Source: Candidatus Zixiibacteriota bacterium
GTDB taxonomy: Bacteria; Zixibacteria; MSB-5A5; GN15; JAAZOE01
DNA: 64,000 nucleotides
Reading direction: 5' to 3'
Assembly: GCA_030668485.1 (NCBI GenBank)
Contig: DAOUTW010000009.1
Location: 30,532 to 94,531 of the forward strand
Shown: positions 26,072-36,042 of the stretch, piece by piece
Layout of the letters: each line of letters begins with the position of its first letter
Position numbering within the stretch: the stretch's first letter is position 1
Made by a program: the position numbers and the translations under genes
The notes under the pieces: model-generated
Seen by the model: the letters and a program-made list of their open reading frames with translations, nothing else
What the model was told of the DNA's origin: nothing
The model's database searches: none

Positions 26072-27955
26072 ATGATTTTATTCAGCGGCAAAGACGGATC
26101 ACAATCGGGCGCAGGCTACAAAAAATGCGCCTGGGGCGAAGATATCTCCCTTTACTATTCGACCGGTGAAACCGAATACGTTTTTGAGGATGATAAGTTC
26201 GTCATCCTGGTCGATACCGTCATCGATAAATCAAAGCTCGGAGTTTTTCTCGAACAGGTCAGGCAGTTGGTGCTTGACTATGAGTGCTGTCGGATTTCAT
26301 CGGACCTGTTTGCCGGGGCTTATTTCTATATAATCATTGACAAGCTGAGTAAGAAATTGACAATTGCCCGGGATCGATCCGGGATAAAAACCGGCTACTT
26401 ATGTTCCACGGAAAATTCTTTCTGCATCGGCAACCTTGTTCATGCGGTCGCCGATCATTGCCGGGTATCGTCTTTTAATGAAGATGCGATCTACCAGTTA
26501 TTGTATCTGGATTATATCATGGATGGTTACACCATTTATGAAGAAGTTGATGAAATCAGGATTGGGCAGACGATATATTTCGACGGCGAGTTGCAAGTAT
26601 CTTCCAGCGAGGATAGCGATTTCAAGTTCAGCCTCGAAGATAATAACCTTTCATTCGAGGACAATGTCGCCAAATTGCGAGAAAGTATCATGCTCGCGCA
26701 TAAGAAACAGGTGTCCGGAGACAATGTTATTATGTTGTCAGGGGGGATTGATTCGGCAATCATTGCCGTGGCGCTCAGGGATACACAGGCCGGCGGATCG
26801 GTTAGGGCCGTATCTTATCGGGTCAAGGGAACGGATCAGGATGAGACGCCTTATGCGAAAGAGATCGCAGATCATCTGAATATAGATCATCTAATCATCG
26901 AGGTGGACCCGCTCGATGATGGCCGACTTCGAGAGTTTGAAAATACAATTTTATCCATGAATAATCCATATCTTGGGGTATGGATTTATGGTCAGTTCGA
27001 TAATCCGACACCGATGAAAACTTATTTTGCCGGCCAGGATACGCGGCTGCATACTCCGGACCTGAACCTGATCGACCGCTTTACCTTCGCCTTGTTCCGA
27101 CTGCGCCGCTTTGGGGTGATGAAAAAAGTGCTTGCCATCATTCACGCGATATTGTTACCGGCGAGATTGCTTCATATCGAGAGGTTGCCTTCACGGTATC
27201 TTCGGGGTTTTTCCCGGCTTTTGAACTGTTTCGATATCGAGACATATGTAGAAAAATGTTTCTTCAAACTCGACCTGAGTAGTATTGTCGCTGAGGGGAT
27301 ATCCCCGGATAAATTTGAGACCGTAAGAGAGTTTTTCCGCATCGATTATGATAAAATCAGGAATGTCCGGCAGTTGTATAATGAGATTGTCAGGCGAAAA
27401 TGGCGAGAGCAGTATACCGATGATATCAGGTACCTTCAGGACATGACCCGGTTGAATAATACTTTTCTGGCGCTGCCGTTTTATGATCTCGATCATGCGG
27501 TTTATTCATCATCGATACCATTTAAGCAGGCTGCCCGTTTTATGGTGGGACGCAAACGGTTTTCTAATAAGCGGGTTCTGATAAGAAAATATATGCTCCG
27601 TTCAGCCTTCAAAGACCGGCTGACCGAGAGGGCATTCTATCGGCAAAAGGCGGTCTCGAATACTTTTCACCTGCTGTTCAACGGCGCCCTGGGAAGTAAA
27701 ATCAGAGAGACCATCACCGGGGATTTGGGCAACCAGTATTCATTCATCAAGGATTATCGGCTGGAGAAGTTTATCAGCCGATTTCTCGGGAACGATAATT
27801 GGAGGATGGATGACGACAAGTACCTGTTGAAAATATATCATGTGGCGGCTTTGTGCATTTATTACAAAAAGATCATCGGGGACAACGGGCAACCTTCCGG
27901 TGACGAGGAAAAGAGTGTCGGGGAAAAAGGGGTTGATTCATGCCGGCCAGACTGA
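26072..27955 (+). CDS. Asparagine synthase-like ATP-pyrophosphatase lacking the glutaminase Cys
   Basis: 627 residues. The N-terminal 200 residues resemble a class II glutamine amidotransferase domain (IARDRSGIKTGYL) but start MILFSGK, so the catalytic Cys2 is missing. The PP-loop SGGIDS is at 223-228, followed by an Asn_synthase-type domain to about 600. It probably activates a carboxyl or amide with ATP and uses free ammonia or another nucleophile. In sugar loci such proteins can make amides or amidines on uronic or nonulosonic acids, so a modification of pseudaminic acid is plausible. It lies 20 bp after pseI and overlaps the next gene by 16 bp. Confidence 0.8.
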   Translation: MILFSGKDGSQSGAGYKKCAWGEDISLYYSTGETEYVFEDDKFVILVDTVIDKSKLGVFLEQVRQLVLDYECCRISSDLFAGAYFYIIIDKLSKKLTIARDRSGIKTGYLCSTENSFCIGNLVHAVADHCRVSSFNEDAIYQLLYLDYIMDGYTIYEEVDEIRIGQTIYFDGELQVSSSEDSDFKFSLEDNNLSFEDNVAKLRESIMLAHKKQVSGDNVIMLSGGIDSAIIAVALRDTQAGGSVRAVSYRVKGTDQDETPYAKEIADHLNIDHLIIEVDPLDDGRLREFENTILSMNNPYLGVWIYGQFDNPTPMKTYFAGQDTRLHTPDLNLIDRFTFALFRLRRFGVMKKVLAIIHAILLPARLLHIERLPSRYLRGFSRLLNCFDIETYVEKCFFKLDLSSIVAEGISPDKFETVREFFRIDYDKIRNVRQLYNEIVRRKWREQYTDDIRYLQDMTRLNNTFLALPFYDLDHAVYSSSIPFKQAARFMVGRKRFSNKRVLIRKYMLRSAFKDRLTERAFYRQKAVSNTFHLLFNGALGSKIRETITGDLGNQYSFIKDYRLEKFISRFLGNDNWRMDDDKYLLKIYHVAALCIYYKKIIGDNGQPSGDEEKSVGEKGVDSCRPD

Positions 27956-29232
27956 CATTTATAAATCAGGCTAAACGGCAAGTGCGTAAAATGCTCCCGA
28001 AAAAGGTTATGCGCCGAGTCTATCGGAAGCAGGCATTGGATTATATAGCCGGCCTTCGACCCGACTATGATCCGGAAAAAAAGACCATTATTGCCATTAA
28101 TCATTTGTTCGATCAGGACCTGCGGGCGCTGGAGTTAGCGAACAGACAGTACAATTTCATCATCCTGGATTTCGCCTCGCTTTTCAAGGGAGGCAAAGTT
28201 TATTTCTCGCGAGCGGTCAGGGATATCCGTGCCGCATATGACAGCGAGCCACTTGAAAACCGGATGCTTTTCCGTGATGAATGCCGCTTGATTTTTGATC
28301 ATCTGGCGGCCCGTTTTGACCCGAAGCTGATTGTGACGGCAAATGATAACTTCTCATTTATTCGCGAGTTTATTCATGTCGCCAGGAAGCAGGGTGTCCC
28401 CACCCTTATTCTCGATAAGGAAGGGACCATTTCACCTCACTCGTTCGAAGCGGAAGCCAAACGGGCCCGTGAGTTCACGCCCTTTATCTCCGATCATGTT
28501 TTTGTTTGGAGCGAACGGCAGAAGGAATACTGGCGGAATCGGGAGGTGGCGCAGGATCGGATAACCGTTATCGGGCAGCCGCGTTCGGATCTGTTTTTTG
28601 CGACTATGGAAGATAAGGTGGCCGACCTGTTCGAATCGCGAAAGCCATTGATCACCATGTTTTCCTATTTTGACACCGCCTATATACCGGAGGAGGCCGT
28701 CCTGCAGGATGTGTCCTGGAAAGAGATGAGAGCGGAGACGCATGATCACTTCGGACAATTGGCTAAGTCTCATCCCGATTACAATTTCGTAATTAAATGT
28801 CATCCACAACAGCTCGATATTGATCTCCTGAGGAAAAAGTATCGAGTTCCGAACCTGAGGGTTATTGGCGGAGCTGAAGTTGCCAATGAGTTGATCCAAC
28901 GATCGGAATTGATCATCGCATTTCAGACGACAGCGGTGATCGAGGCGATGTTTATGGATAAGCGGGTAATTTACACTTCATGGGACAAAAACTATAACGA
29001 TCTAGCCGGTGATCTTATCCCCTTTCATGATGCGCCGGGGATAGTCATTGCCGATTCATTCGATCGATTTCGGGAAGTATGTAACCGCTTTTTCTCCGGT
29101 GATGAAAAGGCCTTCCTGTTTTCACAGGAAGAGAAGACCGCATGTGCCCGGTTTGTCGATCGCTATTTGTATAAACCGGACGGTCATGTCTGCGAGCGAT
29201 TTTTCGAAGAGGTCGGCAGGTTCCTCGCATGA
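27940..29232 (+). CDS. Putative GT-B-type surface carbohydrate transferase
   Basis: 430 residues, no signal peptide. The C-terminal half has features shared by CDP-glycerol glycerophosphotransferase-like and capsule-type GT-B enzymes: VIGQPRSDLF, FVIKCHPQQ, a short ELIIAFQTTAVIEAMF motif and KRVIYTSWD. The N-terminal segment AINHLFDQDLRALELANRQY is not one I recognise. It is likely to add a sugar, or a nonulosonic acid, to the repeat unit. It is embedded in the pse/Asn-synthase operon and overlaps the flippase gene by four bases. Confidence 0.65.
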   Translation: MPARLTFINQAKRQVRKMLPKKVMRRVYRKQALDYIAGLRPDYDPEKKTIIAINHLFDQDLRALELANRQYNFIILDFASLFKGGKVYFSRAVRDIRAAYDSEPLENRMLFRDECRLIFDHLAARFDPKLIVTANDNFSFIREFIHVARKQGVPTLILDKEGTISPHSFEAEAKRAREFTPFISDHVFVWSERQKEYWRNREVAQDRITVIGQPRSDLFFATMEDKVADLFESRKPLITMFSYFDTAYIPEEAVLQDVSWKEMRAETHDHFGQLAKSHPDYNFVIKCHPQQLDIDLLRKKYRVPNLRVIGGAEVANELIQRSELIIAFQTTAVIEAMFMDKRVIYTSWDKNYNDLAGDLIPFHDAPGIVIADSFDRFREVCNRFFSGDEKAFLFSQEEKTACARFVDRYLYKPDGHVCERFFEEVGRFLA

Positions 29233-30761
29233 AGCGGCTGTTTAACAATACCCTGGCCACCCTCGGCGACTATTTCATCCTGGCCGTGCTCAATCTTCTG
29301 GCCACTCCCATTCTGATCAATAATTTTGGTGTCGAGGGATACGGCGCCTTCGTGTTTTTGAGCATTTTCAGCATCTATGGCGCTCTGTCGATTTTCGATC
29401 TCGGCATGGAGGGATCATTGATGAACTTTGTCCCTCGCATGCTGGACAACGGCGACGATAAACAGCTTCAGGATACTTTAACCATATCGTTGATTTATTA
29501 TGCCGCTCTCGGCATTCTGCTGGGGATCGCTCTTTATTTCTCAGCCGGATTTATAGCCTCGCGTCTCCTCGACGACTCCGTCGTCTTGGGCCGGGATAAG
29601 GTGATGGCGTCAATTTCGATTATTTCCGGTATTATCGCCGTTCAGTTCCTGACGATTCCGTTCACCGCCATCCTTCAGGGGATGCGGCGATTTGTCTGCA
29701 CTAAAGGACTCAGCATCGTCATGAACATTCTTCGCTATATCCTGATCGTCATCGCGGCGCTACAGTTTCACCGGATCGATATCGCTTTTTTAATCATCCT
29801 TGGTTTGACGGTAGTCCGGCTGAGTGTCTTGATTGTCATCTTTCTGTTTCGGCTGCCCCAATTTTGCGCGATGCGGGTGCGTGTAAATATTCCGCTTTTG
29901 CGCACTCTTTTCAATTACAGTTCGCTTCTGTTTATCAGCCGGATAATCGGGTTGATTTATAATCAGATCGACAAGTTATTGATCTGGCTATATCTGGCTG
30001 TCGCCAGCATGACTGTCTATGATGTCATTGCCCGACCGGCTATGCTCCTGCGGCTGATTTTGGGGGTGATCAACTCGGCGGTGATACCTGAAATCGCCGG
30101 CTTGCATGAAAAAAACGATGTCGCCGGAATCAGGGATCTTTATATTCGGCTGGTCCGATTTGCCTATATTTTGCTCCTGCCGATTCTGGCGGTTCTTTTC
30201 GTTTATATCGGCGATATGCTGCGGTTGTGGGTCGGGGATACGTTTGTTCCGCATGCCTACCTGGCAATGATCCTCCTGGCGGTTTATTTAATCCTGCCGA
30301 TACCATCGATTGCCTCGACGGTGGTTGTCGGGTTGGAAAAGGTAAAGCAGACGATCTGGATACCGATAACCGCGACACTCATCAATCTGATTTTGAGCAT
30401 TACACTTTTGCATTTTATCGGAATAGCGGGGCTACTGATCGCCACCCTTTGCGCCCAAACATTTGCCATGCCTTTTTACCTGAACCGGATGATGCGTTTT
30501 TTGGATTTCACAATCGGCGACATCGCGCCACCGCTGATTCGCACCGCATCGCTTGCCGCGGTAGCTTTCGGCGTTAATTTGTTCGCCCGGCAGATGCTGT
30601 CGGGTAATATCCCGGCCGCCATCGCTATTGCGGCGGTGACATTCGGGTTGAATTATTTTATCAGCTATAAATACCTCCTGTCCCCTGACGAAAGGTCTTT
30701 CCTGCTGGAAAGGATTTCTAAAATCAGATCCCGTCTGACTCCCGATGCTTTCAATCGATGA
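29229..30761 (+). CDS. wzx: Wzx-type oligosaccharide flippase
   Basis: 510 residues with 12 or more predicted transmembrane segments and the polysaccharide-biosynthesis (MATE/MOP) start FGVEGYGAFVFLSIFSIYG. The pattern LFNYSSLLFISRIIGLIYNQ matches the second half of Wzx proteins. It would flip the lipid-linked repeat across the inner membrane. It overlaps the previous gene by four bases and ends the operon before a promoter-like site at 30786. Confidence 0.9.
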   Translation: MKRLFNNTLATLGDYFILAVLNLLATPILINNFGVEGYGAFVFLSIFSIYGALSIFDLGMEGSLMNFVPRMLDNGDDKQLQDTLTISLIYYAALGILLGIALYFSAGFIASRLLDDSVVLGRDKVMASISIISGIIAVQFLTIPFTAILQGMRRFVCTKGLSIVMNILRYILIVIAALQFHRIDIAFLIILGLTVVRLSVLIVIFLFRLPQFCAMRVRVNIPLLRTLFNYSSLLFISRIIGLIYNQIDKLLIWLYLAVASMTVYDVIARPAMLLRLILGVINSAVIPEIAGLHEKNDVAGIRDLYIRLVRFAYILLLPILAVLFVYIGDMLRLWVGDTFVPHAYLAMILLAVYLILPIPSIASTVVVGLEKVKQTIWIPITATLINLILSITLLHFIGIAGLLIATLCAQTFAMPFYLNRMMRFLDFTIGDIAPPLIRTASLAAVAFGVNLFARQMLSGNIPAAIAIAAVTFGLNYFISYKYLLSPDERSFLLERISKIRSRLTPDAFNR

Positions 30762-30785
30762 GAGTTATATCGCCTGCTTTTATGG

Positions 30786-30814
30786 TTGAAATAGGCATTC
30801 ACATGATATAGTAT
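30786..30814 (+). promoter_or_regulatory. Predicted promoter upstream of the acyltransferase gene
   Basis: TTGAAA (30786-30791), a 17-bp spacer and TAGTAT (30809-30814). The predicted start near 30821 lies between the flippase stop and the acyltransferase start. Confidence 0.45.
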
Positions 30815-30884
30815 TTCAGGGTAGAGCCGGTTTATTTTGAAAGGAACCGGAGGTTGCATATCCGGGGAGAAAGTGTGCGGTTTG

Positions 30885-31607
30885 ATGATTAAACGGCTGA
30901 TATTGATACTGGCGGCGATTACGCCTTTTAACCGGCTAAGGATATTTCTGTATCGAATGCTCCCGGGATATCTGATTTCTTATGATTCACGGATCGGTTG
31001 CTTCAACTATCTCGATGTCATCGTATGCGAAATCGACCGTGGCCATATCGGGCATTTGAATCTTATCCGTTGCCGGAAACTCCGAATGGCTCCGGGGAGC
31101 CGCCTGGTCAAACAAAATCATATCAAAAATCCCAATCAGGTGGTGATCGGCGAAAACAGTATTATCGGCACCCGGAATCGCTTTGTCGGCACCCGTGAGG
31201 GCCTTACTCCGTTCAAGGAACACGAAAATATAACGGTCGGTCACGATACGGTTATCACCGTCGGGCATCTTTTCGACTTGTCCGATACAATTACTATCGG
31301 AAATAATGTCACCTTCGGCGGCCGGGGAACCGAGGTCTGGACACATGGCTTCGATATCAAACATGTCAAAGTTCAGGCGCCGGTGAAGATTTCCAGTGAT
31401 GTCTATGTCGGGTCAGGTTGTATTTTTATCCAGGGACTTGAAATATCCGCTGGTGTTTCAATCGGCGCCGGTACGGTTGTCGGCAAATCGATTACCGAAC
31501 CCGGTTTCTACGTATCATCACATTTGCAGCGTAAATGCGATTCAGCCGATTATTCGAAAAGCGACAAAGTTATTACACATAAAAACGCACGGTTTATACG
31601 AAAATAA
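30885..31607 (+). CDS. Hexapeptide-repeat acyltransferase
   Basis: About 240 residues from ATG 30885. GTG 30873 (GGAG four bases before) or TTG 30837 are alternatives. From about 75 on there are left-handed beta-helix hexapeptides (VVIGENSIIGTRN, ITIGNNVTFGG, VYVGSGCIFI, VSIGAGTVVG) as in acetyltransferases of the WbbJ/CapG type. The catalytic His may lie in TVGHLFD or WTHGFD. It would O- or N-acetylate a sugar of the repeat unit. The N-terminal hydrophobic stretch could bind the membrane. It sits alone between a promoter and a terminator. Confidence 0.85.
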   Translation: MIKRLILILAAITPFNRLRIFLYRMLPGYLISYDSRIGCFNYLDVIVCEIDRGHIGHLNLIRCRKLRMAPGSRLVKQNHIKNPNQVVIGENSIIGTRNRFVGTREGLTPFKEHENITVGHDTVITVGHLFDLSDTITIGNNVTFGGRGTEVWTHGFDIKHVKVQAPVKISSDVYVGSGCIFIQGLEISAGVSIGAGTVVGKSITEPGFYVSSHLQRKCDSADYSKSDKVITHKNARFIRK

Positions 31608-31690
31608 AATCGACCCTTCCTTGGCTGATGTAACGGTCTTTCCGAGATTTTATACTTGTCTTGAGAGTTATAATCCTTATCTTTTGATGC

Positions 31691-31711
31691 GACCGGGAGC
31701 GGTCTTTTTTT
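31691..31711 (+). terminator. Terminator after the acyltransferase gene
   Basis: Short stem GACCG (31691-31695) and CGGTC (31700-31704) with loop GGAG, followed by seven Ts. It lies 84 bases after the stop codon at 31607. Confidence 0.65.
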
Positions 31712-31749
31712 GAGGGAAAAAAACGAGGGGCTGATGCCAGGATGGCGAC

Positions 31750-33168
31750 GTGAACCGGCAACTATCGCATAAGAATATCGTCTTTGTCTCACTATTCGGT
31801 CTAACCGAACTTTATTGGGAAATCGCACAGCAATTGCAGGCCGAAAATATTCGGATATTCTGGATTACCACCAATGAATTCTGGACCCGGTTTCTGGTCG
31901 TTAATGGCGTTTCGCGCGATAATATCTTGCAGTTGATTTATGATCCGTCCGATTTTCTGGATGAGGCGGCAAGTGCCGTTCTGAGAAAAGAAATTACCCG
32001 ATGCGAGTCGACGTCCGATCTGTCGATCAACCAGGTGTTGTTGATGGATCGCTTTTTGGGCGAGAAACCGCGGGCCGATATCAACGAATACATCTATATA
32101 TATTACAGCGAGATCAAACGGTTCTTGCAGGAAAAAAAGGTCAGCCGTGTTTTTGCCGAGCCGACCAACGCCAATGATCTGATCACCTACATGATCTGCC
32201 GGGAACTCGGTATCAGTTACATCTCGCCTCGTGATATGCGCTATCCGCCTAAACGACTGGTCTTTTTTGACGGGTACCAACAGGAAGAGATCTTACATCG
32301 CCCCGATAAGCCGGACGGGATCGACGGCTCGGAACTGATTGAGAAATTCGCCCAAAAGAAACCGACCCCTTACTATTTCGACAAACTCAACCGGATGAAA
32401 ATTGTCTATCCCGGCAAGATCGCTCGTTCGGCAATCAAACGGATGAAATTGAAGCGGCTGGTCACCGGACGAAGCCTGACTCATTATGACGCTTGGGGGC
32501 GTATCAAGCTGACAACCGGACGAACTCGAAATTCTTTTTATATGAGGCATCTGTGCAGATACAGCCGGTTCGATTCCCTGCAAGGACGGCTGGCCTTTTT
32601 CGGCCTGCATGTTCAGCCGGAAAACTCAATTGACGTCCTCGGATCATATGTTAGTGATCAGTTGAAACTAATCAAGGATATCCGTCGAGCCTTGCCGTTC
32701 GATGTTACTCTGGTAATCAAGGAACATCCCAATTGCCTGGGGATGAGAAATCCGAAATTCTTTCGCGAATTAAGGAAAATCCCGAATGTGAAGCTGGTCC
32801 GTCACGATATTTCGACTTTCGAACTTTATCGTAAGGTCAGCCTGGTTTTGACGGTATCGGGAACCGTTGCTTATGAAGCGGGATTGCTGGGTATTCCCGC
32901 TGTAACTTTCAGCCCGATGTATTTCGGAGGGTTGAGTTCGGTACAATATTGCGCCGATCTTGCCGGATTGAAGGACTTGGCCAGCCGATTGCTGGACGGA
33001 TTCGAACGCGATGTCGAGGCCGATAGCGCCTTCATGACTTCGCTGGCGGCCAAATCGTATGACGCCTATTGGGCCGACCCGTATTTTGACGATACCGTTC
33101 TAGAGTCTGATAATATTGATAAATTGTCGCAGGCCTTTAAGATATTGTTGAGCCATGATATTTGTTAA
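31750..33168 (+). CDS. Capsule-type glycosyltransferase
   Basis: 472 residues from GTG 31750 (AGG eight bases upstream). The C-terminal part has VTLVIKEHPN, LVRHDISTFELY and LVLTVSGTVAYEAGLLGIP, the pattern of capsule polysaccharide biosynthesis GT-B proteins (KpsC/KpsS-like and relatives). The N-terminal half (FVSLFGLTELYWEIAQQLQ) would be the acceptor domain. The sugar transferred is unknown. It overlaps the next gene by 14 bases. Confidence 0.72.
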   Translation: MNRQLSHKNIVFVSLFGLTELYWEIAQQLQAENIRIFWITTNEFWTRFLVVNGVSRDNILQLIYDPSDFLDEAASAVLRKEITRCESTSDLSINQVLLMDRFLGEKPRADINEYIYIYYSEIKRFLQEKKVSRVFAEPTNANDLITYMICRELGISYISPRDMRYPPKRLVFFDGYQQEEILHRPDKPDGIDGSELIEKFAQKKPTPYYFDKLNRMKIVYPGKIARSAIKRMKLKRLVTGRSLTHYDAWGRIKLTTGRTRNSFYMRHLCRYSRFDSLQGRLAFFGLHVQPENSIDVLGSYVSDQLKLIKDIRRALPFDVTLVIKEHPNCLGMRNPKFFRELRKIPNVKLVRHDISTFELYRKVSLVLTVSGTVAYEAGLLGIPAVTFSPMYFGGLSSVQYCADLAGLKDLASRLLDGFERDVEADSAFMTSLAAKSYDAYWADPYFDDTVLESDNIDKLSQAFKILLSHDIC

Positions 33169-34453
33169 CGCCATTGCCGTAATTGTCTATCTGCTTTTTT
33201 CGTGGTATCTGCTGCGTACCTATCGGGAGCATTTCGTTCTCTTCTGTTACTTTTCATTTATGTCGACCTGGGCTTTGATCTCCTGCTTCTACAACGATAC
33301 CGGGATTTTTAATCTTGAGTTGTTCCGCTTCACAGAGACGACACTAGCTACTTCAAGGCTGGCCGGCTTCTATATTATTTTCAATCTCGGTTTTCTCGTG
33401 ATGGCCCGTTTGCTTGCCGGACGAGATCTGGCTCGCATCGACTATGCCTTCTCCTGCCAGACCTTGCAGTTGGGCCATTTCAAATTTTTTATCTATGCGG
33501 CCGCGGTAATCGTTATTTTTTACCTCACTTATACGATGGTTACCGACGGCATCCCCATCTTCTCCGGACTCAATCGCCTTGAATACTTCCAGCAGGCCAA
33601 CTTCCTGGAGCAGAAACTGCTCTTTTACGCCCCCCCGATCGCTTTTGTTCTTGGGTATTATCGCCGTAAGCGGGGAAGGTTCTCGATCAACAGTCTTATA
33701 ATGGCGGCATTTACGCTGTTCGCCATCCTTGTAGGAAATAAATTCAGCCTGTTGGTGGCTATGCTCATCTATTATTTCCTCCCGATTTATGTCCGATATC
33801 TGGCCGATCATCCCGATCTGCGCCTTTTTTCGTGGCGACAGGTACTGGCCATGGGCACCGTAACCGGGGTATTGCTAATGCTCAGCTTCGGGATTTACTT
33901 CAACATTTTCAAGGATGTGTCTCATTCTTACAACCTGCTGGTTAACCGCGTTTTTGCCTTCCAGGGCCAGATGTGGTGGGCGGTCGATCACGATGTTTCT
34001 CTCAACGGGCGTTATGATGACGATCACTGGCAGGTGGAGCTTAATAATATCATCTCCGGCGGCGACACTCCCGCAGGCGAGGTCGGGATGAGGTACATCA
34101 TGGTCAAAACCCTCGGGCCGGAGAAGGCTTACGAGATATTTGACCGCGGGTATCTTTATACGCACACTTATCCGGCGATTTTGATCGCTACTTTCCCTTA
34201 TGGTGTGGCCGTTGCAATACAGTTTCTGGCCGGGATGTTATTTTTCACCTTGCTTTATTATTTCTACTACTCCATCCGCTACCGCCATGCCCTCAGGGCG
34301 ATAATTGCCATGCTAATAATCATTCCCTTCGTGGCGACCCTCTTCAGCGGGAATTTTACCATTCTTCTGACACTCGGGTTAATAGTAAAGCTGGCGGTGA
34401 TTGCCGTTCTCGAATTCCCCGCCTTCATGACCGGTTCACGAATCGAAAATTAA
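33155..34453 (+). CDS. wzy: Wzy-like polysaccharide polymerase
   Basis: 432 residues with about 10-12 predicted membrane spans. A large periplasmic loop (about 275-330, with QMWWAVDHDVSLNGRYDDD and FDRGYLYTHTY) is typical of oligosaccharide repeat-unit polymerases. Wzy sequences are very divergent, so the call rests on topology, length and location between a glycosyltransferase and the rest of the locus. It would link flipped repeat units in the periplasm. It ends 82 bp before a convergent gene. Confidence 0.7.
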   Translation: MIFVNAIAVIVYLLFSWYLLRTYREHFVLFCYFSFMSTWALISCFYNDTGIFNLELFRFTETTLATSRLAGFYIIFNLGFLVMARLLAGRDLARIDYAFSCQTLQLGHFKFFIYAAAVIVIFYLTYTMVTDGIPIFSGLNRLEYFQQANFLEQKLLFYAPPIAFVLGYYRRKRGRFSINSLIMAAFTLFAILVGNKFSLLVAMLIYYFLPIYVRYLADHPDLRLFSWRQVLAMGTVTGVLLMLSFGIYFNIFKDVSHSYNLLVNRVFAFQGQMWWAVDHDVSLNGRYDDDHWQVELNNIISGGDTPAGEVGMRYIMVKTLGPEKAYEIFDRGYLYTHTYPAILIATFPYGVAVAIQFLAGMLFFTLLYYFYYSIRYRHALRAIIAMLIIIPFVATLFSGNFTILLTLGLIVKLAVIAVLEFPAFMTGSRIEN

Positions 34454-34535
34454 TCCACCATTGTGCCATCGGTTCTTCTCCCAAATCAATTACATTTTAC
34501 ATGGCAATGATAGATCCGACGATTGGACAAATAAT

Positions 34536-35879
34536 TTACGGTGCTTCACTATGATATACTATTAAACCGGTAGGAAAAACGCCTTTTGTGAAATCGCCCT
34601 CGTCTATGGCTCGATAGTGATCCGCGCCCTCGAAAATCCTGTGATTAAGGTACTTATGTTGTGTGACGGTGTAAAGCGATTGAAATTCCCTCGATAGCCG
34701 CCGGGTCTCCGGCATTTGCGATTCTCCCGATTGAACCGGTCTGACGCCGGTCCGATCACCGACCGATAAAAAAACAATATTATATACCGTGAACATCACC
34801 GCAATCATCACCGGTATTGAAAGCAGACGGCGATTGAAAGTGACTCGAAATAGCAGGAACATTAATCCGATCATCATAAGGCGCTCGCCGAGGTTGACCA
34901 CACCGAGCAATTTGGGCGGGAAAAAAAGATAGGACAAAAAAACAATTGCAAAGAAAACAGCATCTCCGTCAGGCCTCGATTTTCCGGTCGATTTTTTGTA
35001 CAGCCCGTGGGCAATGTTAAGAAATAGCAAGATAAGAAAGACGGCACTGGTAAATATAAAGAGATAATATATGCCGTTACTTCCTTCAAGATAGCTTTCC
35101 TTGTTGGGCAAAATGAAATTTTGAAAAGGCCCCGCCTTTAAAAAAGTATAGACTTTATACATGGCGAGGTTTACCAATCCTTCGTTTATAGGCGAAGTCA
35201 AGGCCATACCATCTCCCCCACCGCCACGGAGAAAGTTTTCGTACAAATACCAGATAGTCAATGCTGCCGGCGGCAACAAAGCAAATAAGCGGCGATCGGG
35301 ACTTCTCAGGCTGAAATGGCAATAGAAAACATAAATGAAAAATACTGCAAACACGACCGCATGAGAGAAAAAGATAGCGATGCCGAAAACGGTAGTAATA
35401 AACAGTGAATCCCGACCTTTTAGACGAATAAGATAGTACCCGGCAAATATGAGCAGGGCCAACTGGTAATTCATGTATCCATTCCAAAAAGATGATGATA
35501 TGATCACCGTCGAAAGAATAATCAAGCTTTTTTGCACGTGCTGACCCGGATAAAGATGTTTGTTAACGGCCATGACTATCCACGCGAACAGGCTTAGATA
35601 CAACACAACCAGCAGTTTGGCCGCGAAGCCGGCCTTAAAGATGAATAACAAGACAGCGATAAAAACGGTTGTCAATGAGTTCGGCACCGGATAAAGCCGA
35701 CAGGAATATGCGGGCAATGATAATCCCAGGAGTTTGCCGTTGAGAATCACCCCGGAATATACCCATTGCGCATAATCCTGAAGGTGAACATATTGTTGAA
35801 GAAGAAAAGCCAGTCCGTAAAATACCACTATTAAATAATAAGCCGATTCACCAAACCCGATACGGTTCTGCCCAATCAT
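34536..35879 (-). CDS. Polytopic membrane protein of unknown function
   Basis: 447 residues with about 10-11 hydrophobic spans. It is the only gene on the minus strand inside the polysaccharide locus. The N-terminal half (VHLQDYAQWVYSG, with Asp after the first span) is compatible with a GT-C transferase, where the first loop carries an acidic catalytic residue, but no family is recognised. AAGG lies nine bases before the ATG. Its opposite direction and separate promoter region suggest it was added to the locus independently. An O-antigen ligase-like or glucosyl side-branch role is possible but not shown. Confidence 0.65.
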   Translation of the reverse strand: MIGQNRIGFGESAYYLIVVFYGLAFLLQQYVHLQDYAQWVYSGVILNGKLLGLSLPAYSCRLYPVPNSLTTVFIAVLLFIFKAGFAAKLLVVLYLSLFAWIVMAVNKHLYPGQHVQKSLIILSTVIISSSFWNGYMNYQLALLIFAGYYLIRLKGRDSLFITTVFGIAIFFSHAVVFAVFFIYVFYCHFSLRSPDRRLFALLPPAALTIWYLYENFLRGGGGDGMALTSPINEGLVNLAMYKVYTFLKAGPFQNFILPNKESYLEGSNGIYYLFIFTSAVFLILLFLNIAHGLYKKSTGKSRPDGDAVFFAIVFLSYLFFPPKLLGVVNLGERLMMIGLMFLLFRVTFNRRLLSIPVMIAVMFTVYNIVFLSVGDRTGVRPVQSGESQMPETRRLSREFQSLYTVTQHKYLNHRIFEGADHYRAIDEGDFTKGVFPTGLIVYHSEAP

Positions 35880-36042
35880 AGCATCGCCTTGAAAATATCG
35901 TAGATTATCGACCCCAAATTATCTGTTTTATGGGGAAATTACAACACTTTTATTCAACGGATGCCGGGCAAATAAAATCTGCAGATTTTGTGCGGAATAT
36001 TTTCTACTTGCTATATTTTTATATGGAAATTATCGTGACTGT

